Assembly (NCBI GenBank): GCA_963818725.1
Contig: CAWFTU010000001.1
Coordinates: 868,001-932,000 of the forward strand
Length of the DNA stretch: 64,000 bases
Direction: 5' to 3'
From: DATFDN01 sp963818725
Lineage (GTDB): Bacteria; Pseudomonadota; Alphaproteobacteria; Acetobacterales; Acetobacteraceae
In this document: positions 9,010 to 18,178 of the stretch, piece after piece
How the letters are laid out: each line of letters starts with the position of its first letter
Numbering within the stretch: the stretch's first letter is position 1
The notes under the pieces: model-generated
Told to the model about the DNA's origin: nothing
Database searches by the model: none
Seen by the model: only the letters and a program-made list of their open reading frames with translations
Translations under genes and position numbers: made by a program

Positions 9010-10683
9010 ATGACGGACCACGCGTCGCACAAGACCGGCTTGGAAATCCTGCACGACCCGTCGGTCAACAAGTCGACCGGTTTCACCGAGCAAGAGCGCC
9101 AGGCCCTGCGCCTCGTCGGCCTCGTCCCCGACGTGACCGAGACGCTGGAGGCGCAGCTCAAGCGGGTGATGCTCCAGCTCTCGCAGAAATCCAGCAACCT
9201 GGAGCAGTACATCTTTTTGATGGGTCTGCTCGACAGCAACGAAACGCTATTCTACCGCACCTTGATGTCGGACCCGGCGCGATTCCTGGAGATCGTCTAC
9301 GATCCCACGATTGGCGAAGCCTGCCTGAACTTTGACCACATCTTCCGCCGGCCACGCGGCATGTACCTCTCCATGACGCGCAAGGGCCATGTGCGGGATG
9401 TGCTGCGCAACTGGCCGATAAGGGACGTCCGGGTGATCTGCGTCACCAATGCCGGGCGCATCCTCGGCCTTGGCGACCTGGGCGCCAACGGCATGGGCAT
9501 CCCGATCGGCAAGCTACAGCTCTACACCGCGGCCGCCGGCGTGCCGCCCGCTGGGCTGCTGCCGATGTACCTCGATTCCGGTACCAACAACGAAGCCTAT
9601 CTTGCCGATCCGCTCTATGTCGGCATGCGGCGCAAGCGCCCGCCCACCGAGGAGCTGTATGCGTTCGTCGATGAGTTTGTCGATGCTGTGCAAGATGTCT
9701 TCCCTGGGTGCTGCATCCATTTTGAGGACTGGACCGGCGTCGACGCCATCGCGCTGCTCGCCCGTTACCGCGACAAGGTTTGCTGCTACAACGACGACAT
9801 CCAGGGCACGGCTGGTGTCACCCTGGCGGGGCTGATCAACGCGCTGAAGATCACCAAAGAGCAGTTGAAGGACCAGCAAATCCTGTTCCTCGGCGCCGGC
9901 TCGGCTGCCATCGGCCTGGCCGACCTGATCGTCTCGGGGATGGGACAGCAGGGCGTCGCGCCGGAGGTGGCGCGGGAGAAGATCAGGCTGTTCGATCACC
10001 TCGGCCTCGTGGTCGCTAGCCGCCCGAACCTGGCCGCCCACAAGCGCCCCTATGCGCACGACCTGCCGCCGACCCCGCCATTCAACTCGCGCGACCCGGC
10101 GAGTGAGTGCCCGCAGATCACGGCGGCCGTCGAGGACTTCCGGCCAACCGTGCTGATCGGGGTCAGCACCGTCGGCAAGCTGTTCTCGCGCGAGGTCGTC
10201 GAGGCGATGGCGCGGCACAATCCGCGCCCGATCATCTTCGCCCTGTCCAATCCGATCGAGAAGCACGAATGCCTGCCGGCCGACGCCTATGCCTGGACCA
10301 ACGGCGCGGCGATCTATGCGGGCGGCGTGCAGTTCCCGCCCGTGCACATGGGACAGCGGACATTCCTGCCGTCGCAGGCCAACAATCTATATATCTTCCC
10401 AGCCGTCGGCATGGCCATCTTCGCCACCAAGGCGCGTCGGGTCACCGACGCGATGTTCATCGAAGCGGCGCACGCGGTGGCCGACCAGGTGACGGCGGAG
10501 CAGCTTGGCCTGGGAATGCTGTTCCCGCCGCAATCGAACATCCTGGAGGTCGAGATCAAGACCGCGGCGCGTGTCGCCGGGCTGGTCTTCGATGCGGGCC
10601 TCGCGCAGGTCGAGCGCCCAACCGACCTTGAGCGGTTTATCCGCGCGTACGTTTACATACCGCAATATCGATCATTGGTCTGA
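9010..10683 (+). CDS. NAD-dependent malic enzyme
   Basis: A 557-residue malic enzyme (oxaloacetate-decarboxylating, SfcA/MaeA type) converting L-malate to pyruvate, CO2 and NADH. Visible blocks: the N-terminal malic domain with GLGDLGANGMGIPIGKLQLY, the metal-binding FEDWTGVDA stretch, the YNDDIQGTAGV motif, and the Rossmann glycine loop FLGAGSAAIGLADL at about residues 295-308. ALSNPIEKHEC lies in the C-terminal half. The length fits the single-domain bacterial enzymes without the phosphotransacetylase extension. It is probably co-transcribed with fumC. Confidence 0.95.
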   Translation: MTDHASHKTGLEILHDPSVNKSTGFTEQERQALRLVGLVPDVTETLEAQLKRVMLQLSQKSSNLEQYIFLMGLLDSNETLFYRTLMSDPARFLEIVYDPTIGEACLNFDHIFRRPRGMYLSMTRKGHVRDVLRNWPIRDVRVICVTNAGRILGLGDLGANGMGIPIGKLQLYTAAAGVPPAGLLPMYLDSGTNNEAYLADPLYVGMRRKRPPTEELYAFVDEFVDAVQDVFPGCCIHFEDWTGVDAIALLARYRDKVCCYNDDIQGTAGVTLAGLINALKITKEQLKDQQILFLGAGSAAIGLADLIVSGMGQQGVAPEVAREKIRLFDHLGLVVASRPNLAAHKRPYAHDLPPTPPFNSRDPASECPQITAAVEDFRPTVLIGVSTVGKLFSREVVEAMARHNPRPIIFALSNPIEKHECLPADAYAWTNGAAIYAGGVQFPPVHMGQRTFLPSQANNLYIFPAVGMAIFATKARRVTDAMFIEAAHAVADQVTAEQLGLGMLFPPQSNILEVEIKTAARVAGLVFDAGLAQVERPTDLERFIRAYVYIPQYRSLV

Positions 10684-10783
10684 GGCTGAGGAGAGACAAT
10701 TGAGGGCACGCGCCTCCCGGACTTGGAAGGCGCGACTCTCCCCCGGCCTCCTCCCGCTTGGTAACCGAGCATTCAGCGAGAGG

Positions 10784-11029
10784 TCAGTATCCCTTGGGCG
10801 GGCGTGACGGGTCCGCCTGTTGCACTTTTGCCGCGAAGTCGGAACCGTCCAACGACACCTCATAACGGTCGCGAACGTATCGGCTTGCCGCCGCGATGTT
10901 GGCGATCGGGTCGTAGATGGCGACCGACGTTCCGGCGACGTGGTAGGCAGCGAACGTCGGCGGTATGCATTGCGCCACGCCGCGCGAGCAGTTCTGGGGA
11001 TGGCCGATTTTTGGAAATCGCCGTCCATG
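10784..11029 (-). pseudogene. lytic transglycosylase (SLT) fragment
   Basis: The open frame encodes RGVAQCIPPTFAAYHVAGTS, then IYDPIANIAAASRYVRDRY, and ends in ADPSRPPKGY. This is the C-terminal part of a goose/SLT-type transglycosylase domain, as found in phage tape-measure proteins and actinobacterial cell-wall enzymes. The catalytic Glu region that should precede it is missing; upstream is a TAG stop at 11030-11032. There is no good start codon or ribosome site. It is a gene relic, perhaps of prophage origin, between the malic enzyme and FUSC genes. Confidence 0.65.
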
Positions 11030-11080
11030 CTACATTGTTGGCGGACATGGACGAGGCGGCGGTCGCGGACCGGGGGAATG

Positions 11081-12109
11081 ATGGGAGGCCAGCGAGGACC
11101 GGGGGAGCTGCGATGGCCACTCGCGACGCGCTCCCTGCTGATCCGGCCGCGCCAACTCGGCGGGGCCTTGGTCTGCACTGCGGGGGTGGTTCTGTCTGCG
11201 GAGACCGTCCAGGCGCTCGCGCCGGCAGGAAATGCGCCGATGCTACCGCCGATCCTCGGCGGGCTGGTGACTTTCAATCTCTTGCTGTTCTTCCCGCCGG
11301 GCACGCTGACCCGCTATCCGCTCCGCGTGCCGGCCGCGCTGTTTGCCTCTCTCGTGCCGCTGCCGCTGGCGCCACTGCTCTATCAGACGAGCCCGGTGCT
11401 GGCCGATGCTGCGCTCACGCTGGCAGCCGGCATCTCCGTGCTGACCCGCCCGTTCGGCGCGCCGCTGAACGGGCTCATGCTTCTCGTCGCTCTCAATCTG
11501 CTGATTCCGCTGGTCATGGGCGCTGCCCCAGCGTTGGTGCCCCTCGGCGCGCTGGCTGCCGCCACGGGCACAATCTTCGCCGCCGCCGCGGACGCGATCG
11601 TGACGGTCTTGCTCCGCGCCCGCGCGCCGGGCTTCGAGCGCCGGCTGTTACAGGCGGAGCTGGCCGGCTTCCTTGCCGACCTCGCGCACGCGTGGCGTGA
11701 TGGACCGGTCTGGCCCGACCCGCGCCTCTCCGCCCGCGTTCAGCGCATGCGGACGCTGCGGGAGGAGGTGGCCACCGAAGAACCGACCGGCGCGGCGACA
11801 GTGCCGCCCGATGCGATGCTGGAGGGCGTTGAGCGTAGCGCCGGGACTCTGCGCAAGGAGATAGGCGCGACGTCCCCCAGCCTCGAGGCGGCTATCGCAC
11901 GGTTGCTGGATGCACTTGCCGCCGCTGCGCAGGCCGGCAGCGCGGACGCCGCGCGCCAGGCAGTGGCGGCAATCCGAGCGATTGCCCTGCGCCGGCCGGG
12001 ACCAGGCGAGCCGGAACCGCCTTCTCGGGTGCTCGGCCTCGCGCTCCTGCTCTCCGACCTCGTCGAGGCAGGGATGCCCGAGCCGGCCGACATGTCGGCT
12101 TCCGCATGA
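11081..12109 (+). CDS. FUSC-type membrane protein, first half
   Basis: About 342 residues. The first ~165 form a compact set of membrane helices (for example GLVTFNLLLFFPPGTL and LNGLMLLVALNLLIPLVMG), followed by a soluble helical region. This is the half-repeat architecture of fusaric acid resistance/aromatic acid exporter (FUSC) proteins, which normally carry two such halves in one chain. Its stop overlaps the next ORF start (ATGA), and the next ORF supplies the second half, so this is a split FUSC transporter. Adjacent ATGs at 11078 and 11081 are both possible starts. Confidence 0.7.
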   Translation: MGGQRGPGELRWPLATRSLLIRPRQLGGALVCTAGVVLSAETVQALAPAGNAPMLPPILGGLVTFNLLLFFPPGTLTRYPLRVPAALFASLVPLPLAPLLYQTSPVLADAALTLAAGISVLTRPFGAPLNGLMLLVALNLLIPLVMGAAPALVPLGALAAATGTIFAAAADAIVTVLLRARAPGFERRLLQAELAGFLADLAHAWRDGPVWPDPRLSARVQRMRTLREEVATEEPTGAATVPPDAMLEGVERSAGTLRKEIGATSPSLEAAIARLLDALAAAAQAGSADAARQAVAAIRAIALRRPGPGEPEPPSRVLGLALLLSDLVEAGMPEPADMSASA

Positions 12110-13171
12110 TACGGATCGCGCGTTGGCGGCTTCCGGTCGAGGCCGTGCAGGCCAGGCTGGCGTCGCAGTGCGTGATGAGCCTGCTGATCGCCTTCCTGGT
12201 CATGCGGCTGCTGCCGCTGCCGAAGCCCTATTGGCTGGTGCTGACGACGCTCATCGTCACCGCCAGCAGCCTCGGCGAGACCGCGGCGAAATCGCTCGAG
12301 CGCATTATCGGAACCGTCGCCGGCTTGCTTGCCGGCACGCTCGTCTGGTTCGTGTCATCGAGCATCCCGGCAGTGTCGGTCGCGATCATCATCGTTTCCA
12401 TCTTCGCCATGTACCTACGAACGCGCCGCGCACTACCGCACCATTCTGTTCTGGCTCAGCCTGCTGCTATCGTTACTGTTCCACCTCGCCGATGCACCGG
12501 CGCCTTTCTATCTCGCACGGCTTGTCGATACACTGATCGGTGCAGCCATCGCCATCCTTGTCACGACCGTACTGCTGCCGGTTCGCACGGGCGACCAGGT
12601 CCGCGACGTGCTGGTCGGGCTGCTCGACGTTGCGGCGGCGAAGCTGTGGCGCATGGCAGAAACGCTGAGCCAGCCCGGCAACCATGCCCGCGATCGCGGC
12701 ATCCAGGAATTGCTTGACGCCTCGGACAAGCTGCGCACGGTCGCCTCAGCCGAGGGGCTGGAGGCGCTGCTGCTCCGTCGGCCCCGACCAGAGATGAAGC
12801 AGCGTCAGGCCGCATTGGCCAAGATCACCCGTTGTCTGCTCTACGCAGACCAATTCGTGCCGCTGTTGCAGGGAGCGGATACGGAGATCGCCAACCTGCT
12901 CCGCGGGCTGGGCGCCTCGATATGCGAGGTCGCGGCGGCGATCCGGCGCGGTGCGTCGCCGCCGATCCTCCCAAATCCTGCATCGGAGTTCGGAGAGCGG
13001 TTCACGGCGGCGTATCGCGCCGGCCGAATCAGCCTCGTCCAACTTCAGGCGAGCCTGCGGCTGGTTGAGACGTTGGCGGGGCTGACGGAGGCCGTTGACC
13101 GTCTTGCGACCAGCGCCCCCGAACCGGCGAGCGGTTTGCGTGGTGCCGGCCTACGTGCCGTGCGCCATTGA
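12106..13171 (+). pseudogene. FUSC-type membrane protein, second half, frameshifted
   Basis: It begins in frame at the ATGA overlap (MIRIARWRLPVEAVQ) and runs through membrane helices to IVSIFAMYL near 12420. The sequence then continues only in another frame as YERAAHYRTILFWLSLLLSLL to RAVRH at 13171. Joining the two frames gives a normal second FUSC half of about 350 residues (transmembrane repeat plus soluble domain). The change point (CATGTACCTACGAACG) is not a homopolymer. It is a real frameshift or a sequence error; programmed frameshifting has no visible slippery site. Confidence 0.7.
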
Positions 13172-13211
13172 AGGCGCGTCGTACACCGCCGCCTCGATGC
13201 GCACGAGCGAG

Positions 13212-14591
13212 CTAGTCACGGATCTTCAACGTGGCGTCGAGCCAGTCAAACACGACCTGATTGCGCCGCTGGGGCGCCAATGGCCCGTCGTGATGGGCGG
13301 CGCCTTCGGCAGCGGTGAAGGTCACCAGCGTCTTCGGACAGGTCAGGAGATCGTAAAGCTGCTGCCCGCCATCCGGGAAGAACTGGTCAAGCTCGTACTG
13401 CGTCACCAGCATCGGGGCGGCCACCCGCGCCGCGACATCGGCCACCTGGTACTGCATCACCGTCTGGCCGAAGCTCCAGAGATCCGTGAACACCTGGCCG
13501 GCGCGGGCGGCATCGAGGTATTGCGGGCCGTAGATCTCGGACCGCTTTGCCAGTGTGAAGCGGTCCTGCGGCGACAGCACCGGGATCACGTCATGTTGCC
13601 AGATGCCGTTCACCTGGCTTTCGCTCGCGCCGTTCGCGAACAGGTTCCGGATCGAGGGGGGATAGGCGTCCCAGGTGGAGACGAAGCCGGGATCGGCGCA
13701 GACCGCGGCGAGCCGCTTCTCAAACGCGGCGGCGCGTGTCACGAGTGCGCCACCGAGGCTCCACCCGGTCAGGGCAATGCGGGTCGTGTCCACGTCGGGG
13801 CGGGCATGCAGGAAGTCGACGATCGGCGTGATGACCTTCTCCCAGTCCGGTCGGAACGGGATCTTTCGCTCGAACAGCATCGAACCCTGGCCGGGTCCCT
13901 CAAAAATCAGCGCGTTCCAGCCGCGCTCGATCGCGGCCGCGCCGCCGAAGGCATAGACGTCGACGTTCTGGGCGTCGCTGCCGTTCATGACGATCACGGT
14001 CGGACGGCGGCCGCCTCGCTTCGACGCCAGGAAATAGCCCGGCAGGGTGGTGTGTTCGTACGGGATCTGCACGGGCTGAAACGGCGGATCGAACAGCCGC
14101 GCCGCCGCATTCCATTGCTGCTGAATGAGCCGGTAGACGTTCTCCTCAGCCTGCGGCGTGCCCGTCCCCAGCACGAAGAACAATGCCTGGTCGTAATACT
14201 GCGCCGACCGCAGATAGGCCGATCGCGCGCTGGCCAGATACCCCGTGGCCATCGCATCGGCCGCGATCTTGCCCACGGTCTGTGCCGCGTTGATGAAGCC
14301 GTCGTAAAAGGTCTGGTAGCTCGCGCCGGCCGCATTGATCGCGTTCACGGTCGCCAGGATCTCGCCGGCCTCGCCCGCGCCGTAGGCCGTCTCGCCGAGC
14401 GCGAACAAGGCTTCGAAATTCATGTCCGCCGCGGCAAACAGCCGCAAGCCGGCCGGCGGCGTGGCGCTGGCTGGCGCTTCGGCGGCGACAGCCCGCGCGC
14501 CTGTCGTGCCCCTTGCGGCCGCCAGTGCCGCGCCGCCGGCAAGCGCCGACCGGCCGAGCAAGGCTCTGCGGCTCAGCAAATCTGCCAGCAC
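13212..14591 (-). CDS. Tat-exported alpha/beta hydrolase
   Basis: A secreted or periplasmic hydrolase of about 459 residues. GTG start at 14591, with GGAGGAG 8 bases upstream. A twin-arginine signal, SRRALLGRSALAGGAALAAA, occupies the N-terminus. The nucleophile elbow is GWSLGG. A long N-terminal helical lid precedes the core, and a probable acid/His pair lies in VTQYELDQFFPDGGQQ and GAAHHDGPL. This is the layout of the acyl-peptide/2,6-dihydropseudooxynicotine-hydrolase-like group. The longer frame reaching to 14897 lacks a ribosome site and would overlap the divergent dehydrogenase gene. Substrate unknown. Confidence 0.85.
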   Translation of the reverse strand: MLADLLSRRALLGRSALAGGAALAAARGTTGARAVAAEAPASATPPAGLRLFAAADMNFEALFALGETAYGAGEAGEILATVNAINAAGASYQTFYDGFINAAQTVGKIAADAMATGYLASARSAYLRSAQYYDQALFFVLGTGTPQAEENVYRLIQQQWNAAARLFDPPFQPVQIPYEHTTLPGYFLASKRGGRRPTVIVMNGSDAQNVDVYAFGGAAAIERGWNALIFEGPGQGSMLFERKIPFRPDWEKVITPIVDFLHARPDVDTTRIALTGWSLGGALVTRAAAFEKRLAAVCADPGFVSTWDAYPPSIRNLFANGASESQVNGIWQHDVIPVLSPQDRFTLAKRSEIYGPQYLDAARAGQVFTDLWSFGQTVMQYQVADVAARVAAPMLVTQYELDQFFPDGGQQLYDLLTCPKTLVTFTAAEGAAHHDGPLAPQRRNQVVFDWLDATLKIRD

Positions 14592-14727
14592 ACGCTTCTC
14601 CTCCACCTTGCAACTGTCGCGGCACGTGAAATAATCCCGCACGCCGAAGAAATTTTCAACTGCTCGCTTTGACAGGCCCAGACGCGCTTTGCAGACTGCG
14701 TATGCCCTGGGGAGAAGGCCCATCGAC

Positions 14728-15609
14728 ATGACTGAGGCGCTGCGCCCGATCGCGCGCATTGGATGGATCGGCCTTGGCGTGATGGGCGAGCCGATGTGCG
14801 GCCACTTGGCGCGGCGGGGCGGGCGGCCGGTGCTGGCCCACGATCTCCGCCGCGAACCGCTGGAGCGGCTCGCGGAATCCGGAGTGAGGCCGGGCACGCC
14901 CGCCGAGATCGCGGCCTGCGACCTGATCCTGCTCTCGCTGCCGGACGGGCGGGCGGTGCGGGACGTGATGGCCGAGCTGGAACCGCGCCTGGCTCCCGGT
15001 CAATGCGTGGTGGACACCAGCACCTCGCCCGTCGCGCTGACGCGCGAGATTGGCGCTCGGCTCGCCGCCAGGGGCATTGGCTTCGCCGACGCGCCGGTGG
15101 CCCGCACCCGCGAAGCGGCGGCGCGCGGGGAGCTGTCGATCATGGTGGGCGCCAGCGATCCGGTGTTCGCGCACATTCGCGCCGTACTGGAGACAATGGG
15201 CACCGACGTGACGCATTGCGGGCCGGTCGGCTGCGGCCAAGTCGTCAAAATCCTGAACAACCTCCTGGTCTTTCAGAACACCCATGCGCTTGCCGAGGCG
15301 ATGGCGCTGGGGCGACGCCACGGCGTGCCGGCCGAGGTGCTGCTGCCGGCCATCGCCAAAGGCTCGGGCGACAGTTTCGTGCTCCGTAGCCACGGCATGA
15401 AGGCGATGCTGCCGGGCGTGTTTCCGGAGCGGGCCTTCTCCACGCGCTACGCGATGACGGATCTGTCCTACGCGCTGGAGATGGCCCGCGAGGCCGGTGT
15501 CCCCGTGCCTGGGGCGGAGCTGGCGATGGCACGCCTGAAGGAAGCCGAGCTTCAGGGATTGGGAGAGGCGTACCACCCGGCTGTGCTGCGCGTGATCGAC
15601 CCGGAGTGA
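14728..15609 (+). CDS. NAD(P)-dependent beta-hydroxyacid dehydrogenase (HIBADH family)
   Basis: About 293 residues. N-terminal dinucleotide loop IGWIGLGVMGEPM, substrate-binding DTSTSPVALTREI, and the catalytic-lysine block GCGQVVKILNNLLV, all typical of 3-hydroxyisobutyrate dehydrogenase / tartronate semialdehyde reductase-like enzymes. The exact substrate cannot be told. The ATG at 14728 has GGGGAGAAGG about 10 bases upstream and is preferred over upstream Mets at 14689 and 14702. It is divergent from the Tat hydrolase and convergent with the D-aminoacylase-like gene. Confidence 0.88.
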   Translation: MTEALRPIARIGWIGLGVMGEPMCGHLARRGGRPVLAHDLRREPLERLAESGVRPGTPAEIAACDLILLSLPDGRAVRDVMAELEPRLAPGQCVVDTSTSPVALTREIGARLAARGIGFADAPVARTREAAARGELSIMVGASDPVFAHIRAVLETMGTDVTHCGPVGCGQVVKILNNLLVFQNTHALAEAMALGRRHGVPAEVLLPAIAKGSGDSFVLRSHGMKAMLPGVFPERAFSTRYAMTDLSYALEMAREAGVPVPGAELAMARLKEAELQGLGEAYHPAVLRVIDPE

Positions 15610-15673
15610 GGAACCGCCACAGGGCGTACCGACATTGGAGCAGGCACAAAGCCTATGCGGAGGTTTAAGCGAG

Positions 15674-17128
15674 CTAAGACCGCCCGCGCGTGACCAGCCG
15701 GCCGGCGCGGGCCGGGGTCGCGCCGGTGCCCTGGACGAAGGCCGACTGGCCGTTGACCCAGGTTTCCAGGATGCCCTCGGCCGGCAGCGTCGGCGCGGCG
15801 AAGGTCGCGGCGTCGCGCACGCTCGCCGGATCGAACAGCACGAGATCGGCATAGGCGCCCTGGCGGATCACGCCCCGGTCGGCCAGGCCGAACACCTCGG
15901 CGGTGCGGCCGGTCATCTTGCGGACCGCCGCCTCCAGGCTGAACAGGCCAAGCTCGCGCGCGTAATGGCCGAGGACGCGCGGGAAGGTGCCCCAGAGGCG
16001 CGGGTGGGGATAGGCGTCGTGCGGCAATCCGTCGCTGCCGATCATGGCGTCTGGATGGGCGAGGATGCGGCGCACGTCGTCCTCGTGCATCTGAAAGAAG
16101 ATCGCACCCGCCGGCAGGAGCCGCTCGGCGGCCTCGCGCGCGGGCACGCCCCATTCGGCGGCTATGTCGTCCAGCATCCAGCCGGACATCTCGGGGTGCG
16201 GCACCGACCAGGTGAGTTGCACCGGCACGTCCGGACGCAGACGCTCGGGAATCAGGACGGTGGAGCCGGCGGCATAGGGATAGACGTCGAAGGCGACGCT
16301 CTGGCGCTTCGCCGCTTGGTCGATGCGCGGCAGCGTCTCGGCCGAGCGGCCGAAATTCTCCGGCATGGTGCATTTGTGGTGGCTGATGACCACCGGCACG
16401 CCGGCTTCCCGCCCAATCCGGAGCGTCTCCTCGATGGCGCGCACGACCCCGTTCGCCTCGTCGCGCATGTGGGTGACATAGAGACCGTCCGCTTGGCGCA
16501 GCGCCTCGGCGACGGCGATCACCTCGTCGGTGGGCGCCATCATGTTGGGCGGGTAGTAGAGGCCGGTGGAGAAGCCGGATGCGCCTTCGGCCAGCGAGGC
16601 GGCGAGGCGGCGTCGCATGTGCTCGGCTTCCCTGTCGGTGGCGGCGCGGTGCGTGTCGCCCTGCATCGCCTCCATGCGCAGCGACATGTGGCCGATCAGG
16701 GCGACCGTGTTGACCGGCGCGGGGTCGCGGGCGAGGCGCTCGGCGTATTCGGCGAAGCTGTCGAAGGTCCAATGGCTTTCGTCGCCGATCAGGTCGAGCG
16801 GCGGGGGCGGGCGGCGCGTCATGCGAACCGGCGAGAGGCTGATGCCGCAGTTGCCGACAACCACCGTCGTGACGCCCTGCGACATCTTGCAGAGCATGCA
16901 CTCTGGCCCGCACAGCACGGCGCGGTCGTCATGGGTGTGCGCGTCGATGAAGCCGGGAGCGAGTGCCTTGCCGGTGCCGATCACGTCGCGATCCGCCGAA
17001 GCGGCGCCGAGGTCGCCGATGGCGGCGATGCGCTCGCCGCTGACGCCGACATCGGCGGTGAAGCGCGCCGCGCCAGTGCCGTCGAATACGGTCACATCGC
17101 GGATGATGAGGTCGCAACGGAGGGTCAT
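15674..17128 (-). CDS. N-acyl-D-amino-acid deacylase (D-aminoacylase-like amidohydrolase)
   Basis: A 484-residue amidohydrolase-superfamily enzyme. Metal-binding DAHTHDD at about residue 62, VVVGNCGISL, the HHKC segment near residue 250, and an N-terminal beta domain (LIIRDVTVFDGTG) closed by the C-terminal ADLVLFDPASV. This pattern is that of D-aminoacylases and related dihydroorotase-like enzymes that release D-amino acids from N-acyl forms. It is last in the minus-strand operon hyuA-hyuB-DUF4268-this gene, so an N-acyl or N-carbamoyl amino acid catabolic role is reasonable. The exact substrate is inferred. Confidence 0.88.
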   Translation of the reverse strand: MTLRCDLIIRDVTVFDGTGAARFTADVGVSGERIAAIGDLGAASADRDVIGTGKALAPGFIDAHTHDDRAVLCGPECMLCKMSQGVTTVVVGNCGISLSPVRMTRRPPPPLDLIGDESHWTFDSFAEYAERLARDPAPVNTVALIGHMSLRMEAMQGDTHRAATDREAEHMRRRLAASLAEGASGFSTGLYYPPNMMAPTDEVIAVAEALRQADGLYVTHMRDEANGVVRAIEETLRIGREAGVPVVISHHKCTMPENFGRSAETLPRIDQAAKRQSVAFDVYPYAAGSTVLIPERLRPDVPVQLTWSVPHPEMSGWMLDDIAAEWGVPAREAAERLLPAGAIFFQMHEDDVRRILAHPDAMIGSDGLPHDAYPHPRLWGTFPRVLGHYARELGLFSLEAAVRKMTGRTAEVFGLADRGVIRQGAYADLVLFDPASVRDAATFAAPTLPAEGILETWVNGQSAFVQGTGATPARAGRLVTRGRS

Positions 17129-17155
17129 GGCTGATCGAGAATCTCTTTTTAAGGG

Positions 17156-18178
17156 CTAAGAAGGTAATCCGTACGGAGAGTCGTCTGGGGTAACTTCCTG
17201 TAGTTGTAAGGCATCAAGTCCATTCACAAAGGGGTCCAAGGTCGTGGCAAGTTTGGGAGCAGTTTCGAGCAGCCATTCATGCTGCTCGCGCCATCGGTCG
17301 CGGTTCTCGCGTCTCTCGCTCCCCGGCATGTCGGCCGCAATGATACACGTTTTCCGCCGTGGCTCCCACTTTAGTGGTGGCTGGAGTGGTGGCTGGAACT
17401 GGGAGTCGATCGCATTCCTGTGCGCTTGTAAGGCACAAAAGGCGGGGCGGGCGAGGCTGCCTTCGACAAATACTGTGAGCCGCAAATTTGCGCCGAAAGG
17501 GGAACCCGCCCACAGTATGAGTTGAGGATTACCAACTTTCAGATCCTTTACTCGTAAGAAATTGTCTCTCGATGGTCCGCGCGCAGCGATCGGGATATGC
17601 CGCTCATTAGCCGCGTTGATGAGTAATGTCCAATACTCGATATTGAGTTGTTGAGAAGAGCTTAGCTCACCCCCTCTTTTCACACTTTGAATTTGCTTAT
17701 TCCACCCGTTCGGCTTTGCGACGACCGAAAAGCGGGGAGCCGGTCCGCTGTCGCCAATCCGATAAAGCTCGATTTCAACCGCGAATAATGAGTAGTCCTC
17801 GGTCGTGGCATCATTGAGGAAATCTATGGCCGCACGATGCTCCTCGCGAAACCTCTCAGCCACCCAGACAATAGTACGTGCGTCAAGTCCGGCTGCATAG
17901 GTAAGTAGCTGGCCCAAATGCGTGTGATCGGTTGGAGCGATTTGATTTTCGATCAGCACCCAGTTCTGGGTATCGGCGTCCCTCGCGAGGATGTCGGCGC
18001 TGAACGGTCCAACTTTTTTCTCTCTTGACTCGGGTTCAAGTTCGCAGCCGAGCGCCTCGCCAAGACTGGAGAGATTGGCTGGCTCGGCAAGCCAACGCGT
18101 GAAGTACTCCGGTTCATTGGGCCACACATCACGTAATGGCACCTTTTCAAGACGACCCAGTGTTTTAAGTGTATTCAT
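17156..18178 (-). CDS. DUF4268-containing nuclease-like protein
   Basis: A 340-residue protein. The N-terminal ~130 residues contain FSADILARDADTQNWVLIENQ-type strands (Asp then IEN on successive strands), resembling a PD-(D/E)XK nuclease core. The C-terminal part matches the DUF4268 type as I know it (YWTLLINAAN and the KTCIIAADMPGSERRENRDRW tail). Its ATG overlaps the hyuB stop (ATGA) and it ends 27 bases before the D-aminoacylase start, so it is embedded in a metabolic operon. Base composition is visibly more AT-rich than the flanking genes, suggesting transfer. Similar proteins often lie in defence or mobile regions; function here is unknown. Confidence 0.75.
   Translation of the reverse strand: MNTLKTLGRLEKVPLRDVWPNEPEYFTRWLAEPANLSSLGEALGCELEPESREKKVGPFSADILARDADTQNWVLIENQIAPTDHTHLGQLLTYAAGLDARTIVWVAERFREEHRAAIDFLNDATTEDYSLFAVEIELYRIGDSGPAPRFSVVAKPNGWNKQIQSVKRGGELSSSQQLNIEYWTLLINAANERHIPIAARGPSRDNFLRVKDLKVGNPQLILWAGSPFGANLRLTVFVEGSLARPAFCALQAHRNAIDSQFQPPLQPPLKWEPRRKTCIIAADMPGSERRENRDRWREQHEWLLETAPKLATTLDPFVNGLDALQLQEVTPDDSPYGLPS

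Noticed and set aside
13095..14672. 525-codon plus-strand frame over the Tat hydrolase
   Set aside because: Antisense shadow; no recognisable domain, and the minus strand encodes a complete hydrolase with a signal peptide and nucleophile elbow.
15635..17134. 499-codon plus-strand frame over the D-aminoacylase gene
   Set aside because: Composition (Arg/Gly/Ala/His-rich, no motifs) is typical of a shadow; the minus-strand amidohydrolase is unambiguous.
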